Shown here in pieces: positions 54,373-63,000 of a DNA stretch of 64,000 nt (within the stretch, counting starts at the first letter, position 1; each line of letters starts with the position of its first letter). Position numbers and translations under genes: made by a program. Under the pieces are notes generated by a model that made no database searches, was not told the DNA's origin, and worked only from the letters and a program-made list of their open reading frames with translations. Source of the DNA: Cytobacillus citreus (GTDB taxonomy: Bacteria; Bacillota; Bacilli; Bacillales; Cytobacillaceae); NCBI RefSeq assembly GCF_018343665.1, contig NZ_JAGYPM010000001.1:283239-347238 (forward strand), read 5' to 3'.

Positions 54373-55722
54373 ATGAATAAAGCACTAACTAAAAACATGG
54401 TCATTATCTCTTTTGATTGTCTGTCTGCATTAGATTTTGCACTTCTTCGTACGCTTCCAAATTTCCAGAGAGTTTTGCAGAAAGGTTCATATGCTCGCCA
54501 TGTAGATACGATTTATCCGTCCTTAACATACCCTTGTCATACAACCATTGTTACCGGGAAATATCCGAAAAACCATGGGATAATAAATAATACTCTTTTG
54601 CAGCCTGGGGTGGCTTCACCTGATTGGAATTGGTATCGAAGCTCCATAAAAGGTACAACCTTATATGATGAGGCTAGTAAAGCAAATCTTACAACGGCCG
54701 CACTTCTTTGGCCAGTTACTGGGAAAGCAAAAAGTATACAATATAATCTTCCAGAAATTTTTCCAAATAGGAAATGGCAAAATCAAATCCTCGTATCGCT
54801 TTTGAGTGGAACACCTTACTATCAATGGGAGCTTAATAATCGCTTTGGTCATATTCGAAGTGGTTTAAGCCAGCCTGAATTAGATGACTTTGTGTTAGAG
54901 TCAGCTGTTCACACGATTTTAACGAGAAGCCCAAATTTGTTACTAGTTCATTTTACTGATTTGGATACTCAGCGCCATTACCATGGTGTATTTTCTAATG
55001 AGGCAATTGAAGCCATTCATCGTCATGATACAAGGCTTGGGCGTATATTAGATGCTCTTGAGGAATGTGGAAGACTTTCTGACACTACCATTATAGTGCT
55101 TGGTGATCATAGTGCTCTTGATGAGAATAAAGCTGTGCAGCTAAACGTTATATTTAAGGAAAAGAACCTAATTTCAGTAAATGCAAATGGAAAAATTATT
55201 GATTGGAAGGCATATTGCAAAAGCTGTGATGGCTCTGCATATATTTATTTAAAAAACAAAGATGATGTTGAAACAAATCAATTTGTGAGGAGCATATTAG
55301 AAGAATTAATAGTGGATCCTACCAATGGAATTGAAAGCTTGATAACAGGAGAGGAGGCTGGTAAAAAAGGAGCAGATCCGGCTTGTGCTTTTATGATTGA
55401 GGCAAGGAACGGATTTTATTTTCATGAGGAGCATCTTGGTGAATTTATTCATCAAATTACAAATGAAGATGTTCTGCCTAGCAAAAAATACACATTTGCT
55501 TCACACGGCTATTCGCCTGAAAAACAGGAATACAAGACAATTTTTCTAGCCTCTGGTAGAGGGATTCGGCAAAATGAAGTTATTCCATCTATGCGTCTTA
55601 TTGATATTGGTCCAACATTAGCAAGATTACTAGGGTTGGATTTAGGGCAAACGGATGGAGAAGTTATCGAGGATTTTTTAACTATTGATACAAAAAATAA
55701 TTTAACAAAGGGGGTAGTATAA
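54373..55722 (+). CDS. Alkaline phosphatase superfamily protein (nucleotide pyrophosphatase/phosphodiesterase type)
   Basis: 449 residues. Metal and nucleophile motifs of the NPP family: MVIISFDCLSALDF, the Thr nucleophile in YPSLTYPCHTTIVTGKYPKNHGI, HFTDLDTQRHYHG, IIVLGDHSALDE, and FASHGYSPEKQEYKTIFLASGRGI. No signal peptide is evident, so it may be cytoplasmic. ATG 54373 follows GGAGG. It is translationally coupled to the next gene (TAATG), suggesting joint action with a transporter. The substrate, a phosphodiester or phosphonate, is unknown. Confidence 0.88.
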   Translation: MNKALTKNMVIISFDCLSALDFALLRTLPNFQRVLQKGSYARHVDTIYPSLTYPCHTTIVTGKYPKNHGIINNTLLQPGVASPDWNWYRSSIKGTTLYDEASKANLTTAALLWPVTGKAKSIQYNLPEIFPNRKWQNQILVSLLSGTPYYQWELNNRFGHIRSGLSQPELDDFVLESAVHTILTRSPNLLLVHFTDLDTQRHYHGVFSNEAIEAIHRHDTRLGRILDALEECGRLSDTTIIVLGDHSALDENKAVQLNVIFKEKNLISVNANGKIIDWKAYCKSCDGSAYIYLKNKDDVETNQFVRSILEELIVDPTNGIESLITGEEAGKKGADPACAFMIEARNGFYFHEEHLGEFIHQITNEDVLPSKKYTFASHGYSPEKQEYKTIFLASGRGIRQNEVIPSMRLIDIGPTLARLLGLDLGQTDGEVIEDFLTIDTKNNLTKGVV

Positions 55723-57008
55723 TGGGGAAAATGACTAAACCGGAACGAAGCTGGGCCTTTTATGATTGGGCAAATTCCGCGTATTCTATTGTTGTCGTTA
55801 CTGCTATTTTTCCTTTATATTTTAAATCTGCAGCAACAGAAGCCGGAATTTCTGCAACTACATCAACAGCCTACTGGGGTTATGCAAACTCATTTGCTAC
55901 ACTGATCGTTTCCATATTGGCCCCATTGCTTGGTACAATTGCTGATTTTAGAGGCTTTAAAAAGAGATTTTTTACTTTTTTTGCGTCATTAGGAGTTATT
56001 TTTACACTTCTATTAGCGGTTGTACCAAATGATCAATGGTTGATATTGTTAGGATTTTTTGTTTTAACTTCCGTTGGGTTTGCAGGAGCAAATATTTTTT
56101 ATGATGCTTTTTTAGTAGACGTAACGAGTGAAGATCGAATGAACCGCATCTCTTCAAATGGATTTGCGCTTGGTTATATTGGGAGTACAATCCCATTTAT
56201 CATTTCAATTGCAATAATTATTTTGGCTCAGCAGGAAATCATCCCATTATCTGTAGGGGTAGCAAGTCAAATTGCGTTTGTGATTACTGCTCTATGGTGG
56301 GGACTTTTCACAATCCCGATGTTAAAAAATGTGGAGCAGAATTACTATGTAGAGCGAGTTCCTAATCCTGTTGCAACAAGCTTTAAAAAACTGTTTGCCA
56401 CTTTGAAAAATATTAAAGCATATCGTGCTCTATTTCTATTCTTACTTGCTTATTTCTTTTACATTGATGGTGTTCATACGATTTTAACTATGTCTACTGC
56501 TTATGGATCAGACTTAGGCATTAGTGCTTCAACATTGTTAATCGTATTGTTTTTAGTCCAGGTTGTGGCTGCGCCATTCACGATTATGTTTAGTAAGCTA
56601 GGGCAGAAATTTAGTGAAAAGAAAATGATCTTTGTGGCCATCATTGTTTATATTATTATTTGTATTTATGCCTATTTCTTAAAAACAGCCATTGACTTTT
56701 GGATTTTAGCTATGCTTGTGGCAACTGTCCAAGGTGGAATTCAGGCTTTAAGTCGTTCCTATTTTGCTAAGCTCATTCCAAAAGAATCTTCCAATGAATT
56801 CTTTGGCTTTTACAATATTTTCGGAAAGATTGCAGCAATAGCTGGCCCAACGCTAATGGGTATAACAGCTCAACTAACAGGAAATACGAGCAGTGGAGTC
56901 TTTAGCTTGATCGTATTATTTCTCTTTGGCGCTTTCCTTCTCTTGCGGGTTCCAAATCAAGTCGTGTACTCTGCGGAGCAATCTGCTGCTAATCAAATTA
57001 GCAGGTAA
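55722..57008 (+). CDS. UMF1-type (Atg22-like) MFS transporter
   Basis: 428 residues, 12 predicted helices. The N-terminus PERSWAFYDWANSAYSIVVVTAIFPLYFK is the UMF1 family signature, followed by IADFRGFKKRF and DAFLVDVTSEDRMNRISSNGFALGYIGS. Eukaryotic relatives export amino acids from vacuoles; bacterial substrates are unknown. Its start overlaps the phosphodiesterase stop codon, with GGGGG as ribosome binding site. Confidence 0.92.
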   Translation: MGKMTKPERSWAFYDWANSAYSIVVVTAIFPLYFKSAATEAGISATTSTAYWGYANSFATLIVSILAPLLGTIADFRGFKKRFFTFFASLGVIFTLLLAVVPNDQWLILLGFFVLTSVGFAGANIFYDAFLVDVTSEDRMNRISSNGFALGYIGSTIPFIISIAIIILAQQEIIPLSVGVASQIAFVITALWWGLFTIPMLKNVEQNYYVERVPNPVATSFKKLFATLKNIKAYRALFLFLLAYFFYIDGVHTILTMSTAYGSDLGISASTLLIVLFLVQVVAAPFTIMFSKLGQKFSEKKMIFVAIIVYIIICIYAYFLKTAIDFWILAMLVATVQGGIQALSRSYFAKLIPKESSNEFFGFYNIFGKIAAIAGPTLMGITAQLTGNTSSGVFSLIVLFLFGAFLLLRVPNQVVYSAEQSAANQISR

Positions 57009-57011
57009 GTT

Positions 57012-57048
57012 AAGTCTGCATTCTCTACATTGGGATTGCAGACTTTTT
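57012..57048 (+). terminator. Intrinsic terminator after the MFS gene
   Basis: AAGTCTGCA/TTGCAGACTT stem followed by TTTTC. Confidence 0.85.
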
Positions 57049-57274
57049 CATTTCAAGGAAAAAGTTAAAGTCATCCAAAAAAAGATAATTTCTATCAATC
57101 ACCCCATTAATACCTTATAGGTGATGATAATATAAAAATATCATTGAAATTACAATTAAATAGGCGTATAGTTATTGAGGGGTAACTGAAGGGATAAAAT
57201 TTAGTTTAATAGAACATTAAATTATTATATTTGTATATATAATAATTTTTATATTTAGATTGATATATTTACTT

Positions 57275-57292
57275 TTGTGAAATATCACACAA
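57275..57292. promoter_or_regulatory. Rex operator upstream of yjlC-ndh
   Basis: TTGTGAAATATCACACAA matches the Rex box TTGTGAA-N4-TTCACAA at 12 of 14 defined bases and lies 68 bases before yjlC. In B. subtilis Rex represses yjlC-ndh until NADH rises. The rest of 57049-57359 is AT-rich. Confidence 0.82.
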
Positions 57293-57359
57293 ATTAGAAT
57301 CACCCTTCAGTTAATAGTTTTTTAATAAATTATTATTTACTTGTAAAGGGGAAGAGGAT

Positions 57360-57803
57360 ATGACTGCAACGCTTACTCAACCAAGGCCAGACCAAGAAAA
57401 TCTTGATGTGTCATTTAATCAGGAAAGACAAGATATACTTGACCAGCTATTAAAACCTGAGGTACAGGAATCCTTAACAACATTAGTAGAACAACTCCCT
57501 AAATTAACTGAGCTTGTTTCGATCTTAAATAAGTCATATGACTTTGCTCAATCAGTTGCTACTGATGAAGTATTAAAGAATGATACAATTGGCGCTATTA
57601 AAGAAATGGTAGATCCAGTTAAAGATACTGTGAAAAATATTGCAGCTACAACGATTGAAGCTAAAGACCGTGCGGATTCAAGCCATGAAGTGATTGGTCT
57701 TTTCGGTATTTTAAAAATGCTAAAAGATCCGCAAGCACAGAAGCTTTTCCGTTTCGTAAATGCTTATCTGCAAATCACAGAAGAAAAAAATAGTCAAAAA
57801 TAG
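57360..57803 (+). CDS. yjlC: DUF1641 protein YjlC
   Basis: 147 residues, helical and acidic, no membrane segment. LLKPEVQESLTTLVEQLPKLTELVSILNKSYDFAQS and the C-terminal FGILKMLKDPQAQKLFRFV are DUF1641 features. It precedes ndh as in B. subtilis, where the two form a Rex-controlled operon. A supporting role for NDH-2 is likely but not shown by sequence. GAAGAGG precedes ATG 57360. Confidence 0.9.
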   Translation: MTATLTQPRPDQENLDVSFNQERQDILDQLLKPEVQESLTTLVEQLPKLTELVSILNKSYDFAQSVATDEVLKNDTIGAIKEMVDPVKDTVKNIAATTIEAKDRADSSHEVIGLFGILKMLKDPQAQKLFRFVNAYLQITEEKNSQK

Positions 57804-57843
57804 TATTGTTCATTTAATACAACTAGTAAGGACGGGATAAATC

Positions 57844-59025
57844 ATGTCAAAACATATTGTTATCTTAGGTGCAGGTTATGGCGGACTTCTTTCAGCTTTA
57901 ACTGTTCGTCAATATTTAAATAGAGATGAAGCTTATGTAACTGTAGTAAACCAATATCCAACACACCAAATCATCACTGAACTTCACCGTCTAGCAGGTG
58001 GAACAATCTCTGAAAAAGCAATATCTATGCCTTTAGAAAAATTATTCAAAGGTAAGGATATCGACCTGAAAATTGCTAAGGTTGACTCTTTTTCTGTAGA
58101 TAAAAAAGAAGTAAAGCTTAATGATGGTTCTACTTTAACTTATGATGCTCTTGTTGTTAGTTTAGGAAGTAAAACTGGTTACTTTGGTATTCCAGGGCTT
58201 GAAGAAAACAGCATGGTGTTAAAATCTGTTGATGATGCAAATAATATTTACAATCATATCGTTGGCAGAATTCGTGAATACGCAAAAACGAAAAATGAAG
58301 CAGATGCAACCATTGTTATTGGCGGCGGCGGCTTAACTGGCGTTGAGTTAGTTGGAGAAATTGTTGATAACATGCCTCAAGTTGCTAAGAGCTATGGCGT
58401 TGATCCTAAAGAATTGAAAATAAAGCTAGTTGAAGCAGGTCCGAAAATTCTTCCTGTTTTACCAGACCATTTAATTGAACGTGCAACAACTAGCTTAGAA
58501 GCTCGTGGAGTAGAATTCTTAACTGGTCTTCCTGTCACAAATGTAAGCGGCAATGAAATCGATCTTAAAGACGGTACGAAAATTATTGCGAATACTTTTG
58601 TCTGGACAGGCGGTATCCAAGCTCTTCCTATTGTTGAACAGTCAGGACTTGCTTGCGACCGTGGCCGTGCAACAGTTAATGAATTCCTTCAATCAGCAAC
58701 ACATCCTGATGTGTTTGTTGTCGGTGACAGTGCTGTTGCATTCCCAGAAGAAGGCGGTCGTCCTTATGCACCAACAGCACAAAACGCTTGGCAAATGGGC
58801 GAGCTAGTTGGCTACAACCTATTTGCATATCTTCAAGACAAAGCATTTGAAAAGTTTGCTCCTGTAAATTCAGGTACACTTGCAAGTCTTGGCCGTAAAG
58901 ATAGCGTTGCTTCTATCGGGGCTAATGGTACATCACTTAAAGGACTACCAGCTTCCTTAATGAAAGAAGCAAGTAATGTGCGCTATTTGACACATATTAA
59001 AGGATTGTTTAGTTTGGCTTACTAA
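57844..59025 (+). CDS. ndh: Type II NADH dehydrogenase (NDH-2, YjlD)
   Basis: 393 residues. Two dinucleotide-binding sites: FAD at HIVILGAGYGGLLSAL and NADH at TIVIGGGGLTGVELVGEI. The quinone-site region APTAQNAWQMGELVGYNLF and a short C-terminal amphipathic end follow. It oxidises NADH and passes electrons to menaquinone at the inner face of the membrane without pumping protons. It feeds the qox oxidase encoded 20 kb upstream. Confidence 0.96.
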   Translation: MSKHIVILGAGYGGLLSALTVRQYLNRDEAYVTVVNQYPTHQIITELHRLAGGTISEKAISMPLEKLFKGKDIDLKIAKVDSFSVDKKEVKLNDGSTLTYDALVVSLGSKTGYFGIPGLEENSMVLKSVDDANNIYNHIVGRIREYAKTKNEADATIVIGGGGLTGVELVGEIVDNMPQVAKSYGVDPKELKIKLVEAGPKILPVLPDHLIERATTSLEARGVEFLTGLPVTNVSGNEIDLKDGTKIIANTFVWTGGIQALPIVEQSGLACDRGRATVNEFLQSATHPDVFVVGDSAVAFPEEGGRPYAPTAQNAWQMGELVGYNLFAYLQDKAFEKFAPVNSGTLASLGRKDSVASIGANGTSLKGLPASLMKEASNVRYLTHIKGLFSLAY

Positions 59026-59039
59026 TCGGAGTTTTTTTG

Positions 59040-59075
59040 AAAGACCTTTGCTTATTATTTGCAAAGGTCTTTTTA
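59040..59075. terminator. Terminator after ndh
   Basis: A 12-bp perfect stem AAAGACCTTTGC/GCAAAGGTCTTT with an intervening 9-base loop and T-run. Confidence 0.92.
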
Positions 59076-59081
59076 TTCATT

Positions 59082-59440
59082 TCATTTCAAAATGGCTTCT
59101 AAATTGCTGCCTCCTGGTGGAATAATGGGGAAGACATTTTCTTCTTCGGTAATATCGACTTCCAATATGGCTGGATTTGAATGACTGAAAGCTTCTTTTA
59201 TTATTAATTCAGCATCGTTAAGGTTATTGGCTCTTTCTGCTTGTATTCCATAAGACTCTGCTACTTGGCTACTGTTATTAATTCTTGATAATTCATTTGA
59301 AAGCTGCCATCTCCACTTATACATAACACAGCTTTTTCCTTGTTTGCTATTGATGCTCCAATGGCTGCAGGAAGTCCATATCCCATTGTTCCCAGCACTC
59401 CAGATGTAAGAAATAATCGCGGATTTTTAAATTTGTAATA
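59082..59440 (-). pseudogene. Acetolactate-synthase-like (ThDP-dependent) gene remnant
   Basis: On the minus strand from 59440: [20 protein letters not shown], then [18 protein letters not shown] and [15 protein letters not shown], which is the ThDP-binding G-D-G-S block of acetolactate synthase large subunits. It then jumps to [20 protein letters not shown] and PPGGSNLEAI, the normal C-terminus, in another frame. About 50 residues are missing at the join and the first two thirds of the protein are absent. Convergent with ndh. Confidence 0.85.
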
Positions 59441-59843
59441 GTGATTTTACAAAGGAATCGGTTATATTAAACCTTTATTTTTTAAAACATTATTGTTTAA
59501 TTTCAAAGAAGTATTAAATCATGATTTTGAACTAAATAAAATATTCCTAGTTCACAAGTGGAAAAATAATTTTGCAATGTAATGAATAGATAATTATTAC
59601 TAAATCTTGACATTGTGAAAAAGAAATCACTTAAATTCTAAAAAAGAATACATGTAAAAATGAAGCGAAGATACTAAACAAATTTGGTCCTAATAGTAAT
59701 TAAGGATGGCTTTTATCATTATATTCGTTATTAAAACTAATCTGTTCGTGACTAAAATACGTTTTTAGTAAATTTATAACAAAATAGTAATTTAATTGGT
59801 ATAATGAAAGTGTTCTATAAAATTTCCTATAGGAGTGAATAAT
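59441..59843. other. Intergenic region, no gene seen
   Basis: Very AT-rich. The right end (TTGGTATAATGAAAG near 59797) offers a TATAAT -10 box for the gene that follows; no good -35 is seen. Confidence 0.5.
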
Positions 59844-60821
59844 TTGAGAAAAGTATTAGTGTTTTTATTTTCCATTCTGTTGTACTCTACATTTAGCGTT
59901 GGACAAGTATCAGCTAATGAAGTAGTGAGTAAACTCGAAAATGAGTATACTATTGGTGAAATTCAGGAGATTTTATTTGATTATTTTCAAGAAAACGATA
60001 TCAATTATGAATTGGGTTCTTCAGAATTTTTGGAGTATTTGATTTCTGTATTAATTGAGGATAAGGATGAAGAGTTAGCAAAACATCCAAAATATGATTT
60101 AATACTTTTTTATGCATCAGAATATGTTCATGAAGTTGAAAAGCAACAATCTGAACTTATTGCAAGTGAAGAAGAAATCAAGGAAATAGATTTAAGCCAG
60201 TTGCAAAATAAATCTGTTGGTGATATAAAAAAAGAAATAGCTTCTGAAGAAATGCTAGTAGAAAAGGAAATACAAGATTACAAAGCAGCCCATCCTCATG
60301 TGTATCAATTGGAGTCAACATATAATCGAACAGCAGCAGTCAATTATGCAGTTGAATGGTATAACAAAAGAAACTCCCAATACAATAGGCATACTCTAGA
60401 TTGTACAAATTTCGTTTCCCAAGCAGTATTTGCTGGTGGAAAATCAATGACGAAACCAACTGTAAGACCTGGAGGTATTTTGGAAACAACTTCTTATTGG
60501 TATAGTGAAAGATATTCTTTGCCTGCCTATAATTACGGTTATAGAGAATCTACATCTTGGATTAGAGTTGTTGACTTTTATTCATATTGGAGCAGAACTC
60601 AAGCTACCGTAGTGTCTTCCTCGAAAACCAGTATTATAAATAATGCAAATCTTGGAGATGTAGTCCAGTTAAAGAGGTCAAGTGATGGAAGATGGTTTCA
60701 TTCAATGATTGTCACTAAAAAAGCAAATGGGACTATTTATTTATCTGGTCATACAAATGATACTTTAAACAAATCTATTAATAATATTACTGCTGATAGT
60801 TTCAGAGTAATAAAATTCTAA
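59844..60821 (+). CDS. Exported protein with amidase-like (papain-fold) domain
   Basis: About 325 residues. A signal peptide (VLVFLFSILLYSTFSVGQVSA) precedes an acidic helical region (30-150), then a C-terminal domain starting RTAAVNYAVEWYNKRNSQYN with DCTNFVSQAVFAGG, the putative amidase (Amidase_6) pattern in which this Cys and a later His (WFHSMIV) are expected to be catalytic. Start TTG 59844 has AGGAG 8 bases upstream; GTG 59835 overlaps that site. A role in the cell wall or spore surface is a guess. Confidence 0.82.
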   Translation: MRKVLVFLFSILLYSTFSVGQVSANEVVSKLENEYTIGEIQEILFDYFQENDINYELGSSEFLEYLISVLIEDKDEELAKHPKYDLILFYASEYVHEVEKQQSELIASEEEIKEIDLSQLQNKSVGDIKKEIASEEMLVEKEIQDYKAAHPHVYQLESTYNRTAAVNYAVEWYNKRNSQYNRHTLDCTNFVSQAVFAGGKSMTKPTVRPGGILETTSYWYSERYSLPAYNYGYRESTSWIRVVDFYSYWSRTQATVVSSSKTSIINNANLGDVVQLKRSSDGRWFHSMIVTKKANGTIYLSGHTNDTLNKSINNITADSFRVIKF

Positions 60822-60896
60822 TAATATTCTGTATTATTCGACTGCAACAAATAATTCTTATAGAAGTGATAATAAACAAGGTCAGGTAGTGGTTAT

Positions 60897-61331
60897 GTGA
60901 GAAAAATAATAGTAGGACTAAGCATTTTTATCTCTATGTTATTAATTTGGTTCATTTACTCTTATTTTCAACCGCCTATCCTTAAAGGTACAAGCAGTGA
61001 TGGGAAATGGAATGTTGAATATACACCTGAAAAATCCCCTAAAGATACTTGGATGGGAAGATTGATATGGAGAGGTGAATATGAAGTTAATGTTACTTCA
61101 GTGGAGTATAAAATAGGTACACAAGTAGCTGCTGACTTTGAAGAAAACAAAGTTGAGATACTTAGTGAAAATGAATCTTTTGAATTTGTAACGTATGGTT
61201 CCCCACCTTCAGAAAAGGAAACATATAGTTTATCTATCTCTTGGAAAGAAGGTCAAAATGAACTTCAGGATACAATACAATTAAAAAAGAAAAAGCGACT
61301 GTTGGTGATTCCTAATTTTTACAAGCGTTAA
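60897..61331 (+). CDS. Membrane-anchored hypothetical protein
   Basis: 144 residues: one N-terminal helix (IIVGLSIFISMLLIWFIYSYF) then a beta-rich external domain beginning LKGTSSDGKWNVEYTPE. GTG 60897 follows an AAGGTCAGG-like site. It is 75 bases after the amidase-domain gene in the same direction. No family is recognised. Confidence 0.65.
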   Translation: MRKIIVGLSIFISMLLIWFIYSYFQPPILKGTSSDGKWNVEYTPEKSPKDTWMGRLIWRGEYEVNVTSVEYKIGTQVAADFEENKVEILSENESFEFVTYGSPPSEKETYSLSISWKEGQNELQDTIQLKKKKRLLVIPNFYKR

Positions 61332-61451
61332 AAAGACCTATTAGCACATGTACTGCGTTTTCTCCACTATCATCCGTTGTGTAGCTTTACTCAAAAACTA
61401 TTAGGTTATTTCACTACAAACATTAATATAGTCTTCTGGCTTATAAAGAGA

Positions 61452-61490
61452 AAAAAGCTGCAAACAATTTATGGCTTGCAGCTTTTTCTA
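61452..61490 (+). terminator. Intrinsic terminator
   Basis: AAAAAGCTGCAA/TTGCAGCTTTTT 12-bp perfect stem with a 12-base loop. The surrounding 61332-61692 holds no gene. Confidence 0.9.
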
Positions 61491-61692
61491 CTTTTTCATT
61501 AAATTCTGCCCTTCTCTTCGAAAAGTCGAATGATATTCACAATCACTACTGTAGCTTTCACCATATTATTCCATAATTTATGCCAAATACTAAACCGTTG
61601 AAAAATTGACATTCCAAATCGAAGTTGTTATATAATTATTGAATATTTAAATCGAAATGATCAAAATTTTTTCTGCAAAGGGGATATACATA

Positions 61693-62832
61693 GTGAAAAA
61701 AGATCTTATTCAATTTATTGAACATAACCGAGAACAAATTCTACAAACGTATCAAGAGCTTCATCAGCTTGCAGAGCCAAGCTGGCAAGAGGAAAAAACA
61801 TCTGCCTATATTCGTGAGAAACTAATACGAGCAGGGTTAAGTGTAAAAACGTATGAAGAACATTTTGGTTTGGTTGTAGAGATGAAAGGAGAATTAAATG
61901 ATGTCATCGCCCTACGTGCAGATATGGATGCCTTAGTTCAGGAAGTCGATGGCGAGGTTCGTGCAAATCATTCATGTGGTCATGATGGACATAGTACTAT
62001 GGCCCTTTTTACAGCGCTCGCAATTGCGAATTCGGAGCACTCGTTTAAACATACTTTTCGTGTTATTTTCCAGCCTGCTGAAGAGAAAGCGGAAGGTGCA
62101 CTGAAAATGATTGAAGCAGGTGCATTAGAAAATGTAAAATTTCTTGGAGGGATTCATGTACGACCAGCTTTAGAAATTCCTTTTCAAAAGGCAGCACCTG
62201 TTATCCTTCATGGATCTACGGCAATTATTCAAGGGGTAATAAAGGGTGTTCCAGCACATGCGGCAAGACCAGAGGAAGGAAATAACCCGCTTGAAGCAGC
62301 TGCCTTTTTAATTCAGGCTATTCGCCAGATCCAATTGAAGGATGCTCATAAATACTCTATTAAAATAACAGAGCTGCACGGTGGAGAGGCATCGAATTTA
62401 ATTCCGGAAACAGTTCATTTTACATTCGATTTAAGAGCTGAAACGAATGAAACGATGAACAAGCTTATATTGAAAGCAGAACAAACGATACAAAAAATTT
62501 CTGAACTGACAGAAACAGTAATTGAGTCTAGTCTTGGGGAATATTCACCCGCAGCTGTACGCAATCCTAAAGCAATGGAGCTTGGGAAAAAAGCCATTAT
62601 TTCTATCCTTGGGGAAGAAAATTATGTTCAAGAATGTCCTTCACCAGGGGCGGAAGATTTCCATTTTTATTCGTTAAAAAAACCGGAAATTTCAGCTACA
62701 ATGATCGGTTTAGGATGTGATTTAAAGCCTGGCCTTCATCATCCAAAAATGAATTTTAATCAAGAAGCGTTAGTGTACGGAACGAAAATATTAACAAGCC
62801 TTTTGTTAGAAGCAGATCAGGAGCAATGGTAA
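61693..62832 (+). CDS. M20-family amidohydrolase/peptidase
   Basis: 379 residues. Zinc-site motifs of the M20D branch: ALRADMDALVQE, HSCGHDGHSTMALF, FQPAEEKAEGALKMIEAGAL, GGIHVRP, and SPGAEDFHFYSLKKP near the end. A dimerisation domain sits in the middle. It hydrolyses N-acyl or hippurate-like amides; the exact substrate is unknown. GTG 61693 is chosen because AAAGGGG stands before it; an upstream ATG at 61657 lacks a binding site. Confidence 0.9.
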   Translation: MKKDLIQFIEHNREQILQTYQELHQLAEPSWQEEKTSAYIREKLIRAGLSVKTYEEHFGLVVEMKGELNDVIALRADMDALVQEVDGEVRANHSCGHDGHSTMALFTALAIANSEHSFKHTFRVIFQPAEEKAEGALKMIEAGALENVKFLGGIHVRPALEIPFQKAAPVILHGSTAIIQGVIKGVPAHAARPEEGNNPLEAAAFLIQAIRQIQLKDAHKYSIKITELHGGEASNLIPETVHFTFDLRAETNETMNKLILKAEQTIQKISELTETVIESSLGEYSPAAVRNPKAMELGKKAIISILGEENYVQECPSPGAEDFHFYSLKKPEISATMIGLGCDLKPGLHHPKMNFNQEALVYGTKILTSLLLEADQEQW

Positions 62833-63000
62833 AATTAGAATTCAAGATATACATAATTAGTATTTTCATTCAGTTATTAATTGTTAATAAACCGCTTTTA
62901 AAGACCTCCATTATTTACACAAGGAGGTCTTCACCCTACTAGTAGGTATTGCATTCTTATTAGGCTGACTGCAAAAATTCATTAGATAAGAAAAACCAAA
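62833..63000. other. Intergenic hairpin between convergent genes
   Basis: AAGACCTCC/GGAGGTCTT at about 62897-62929 forms a 9-bp stem. There is no T-run on the plus strand; on the minus strand the arm is followed by TAAAAG, so its terminator activity is doubtful. Confidence 0.45.
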
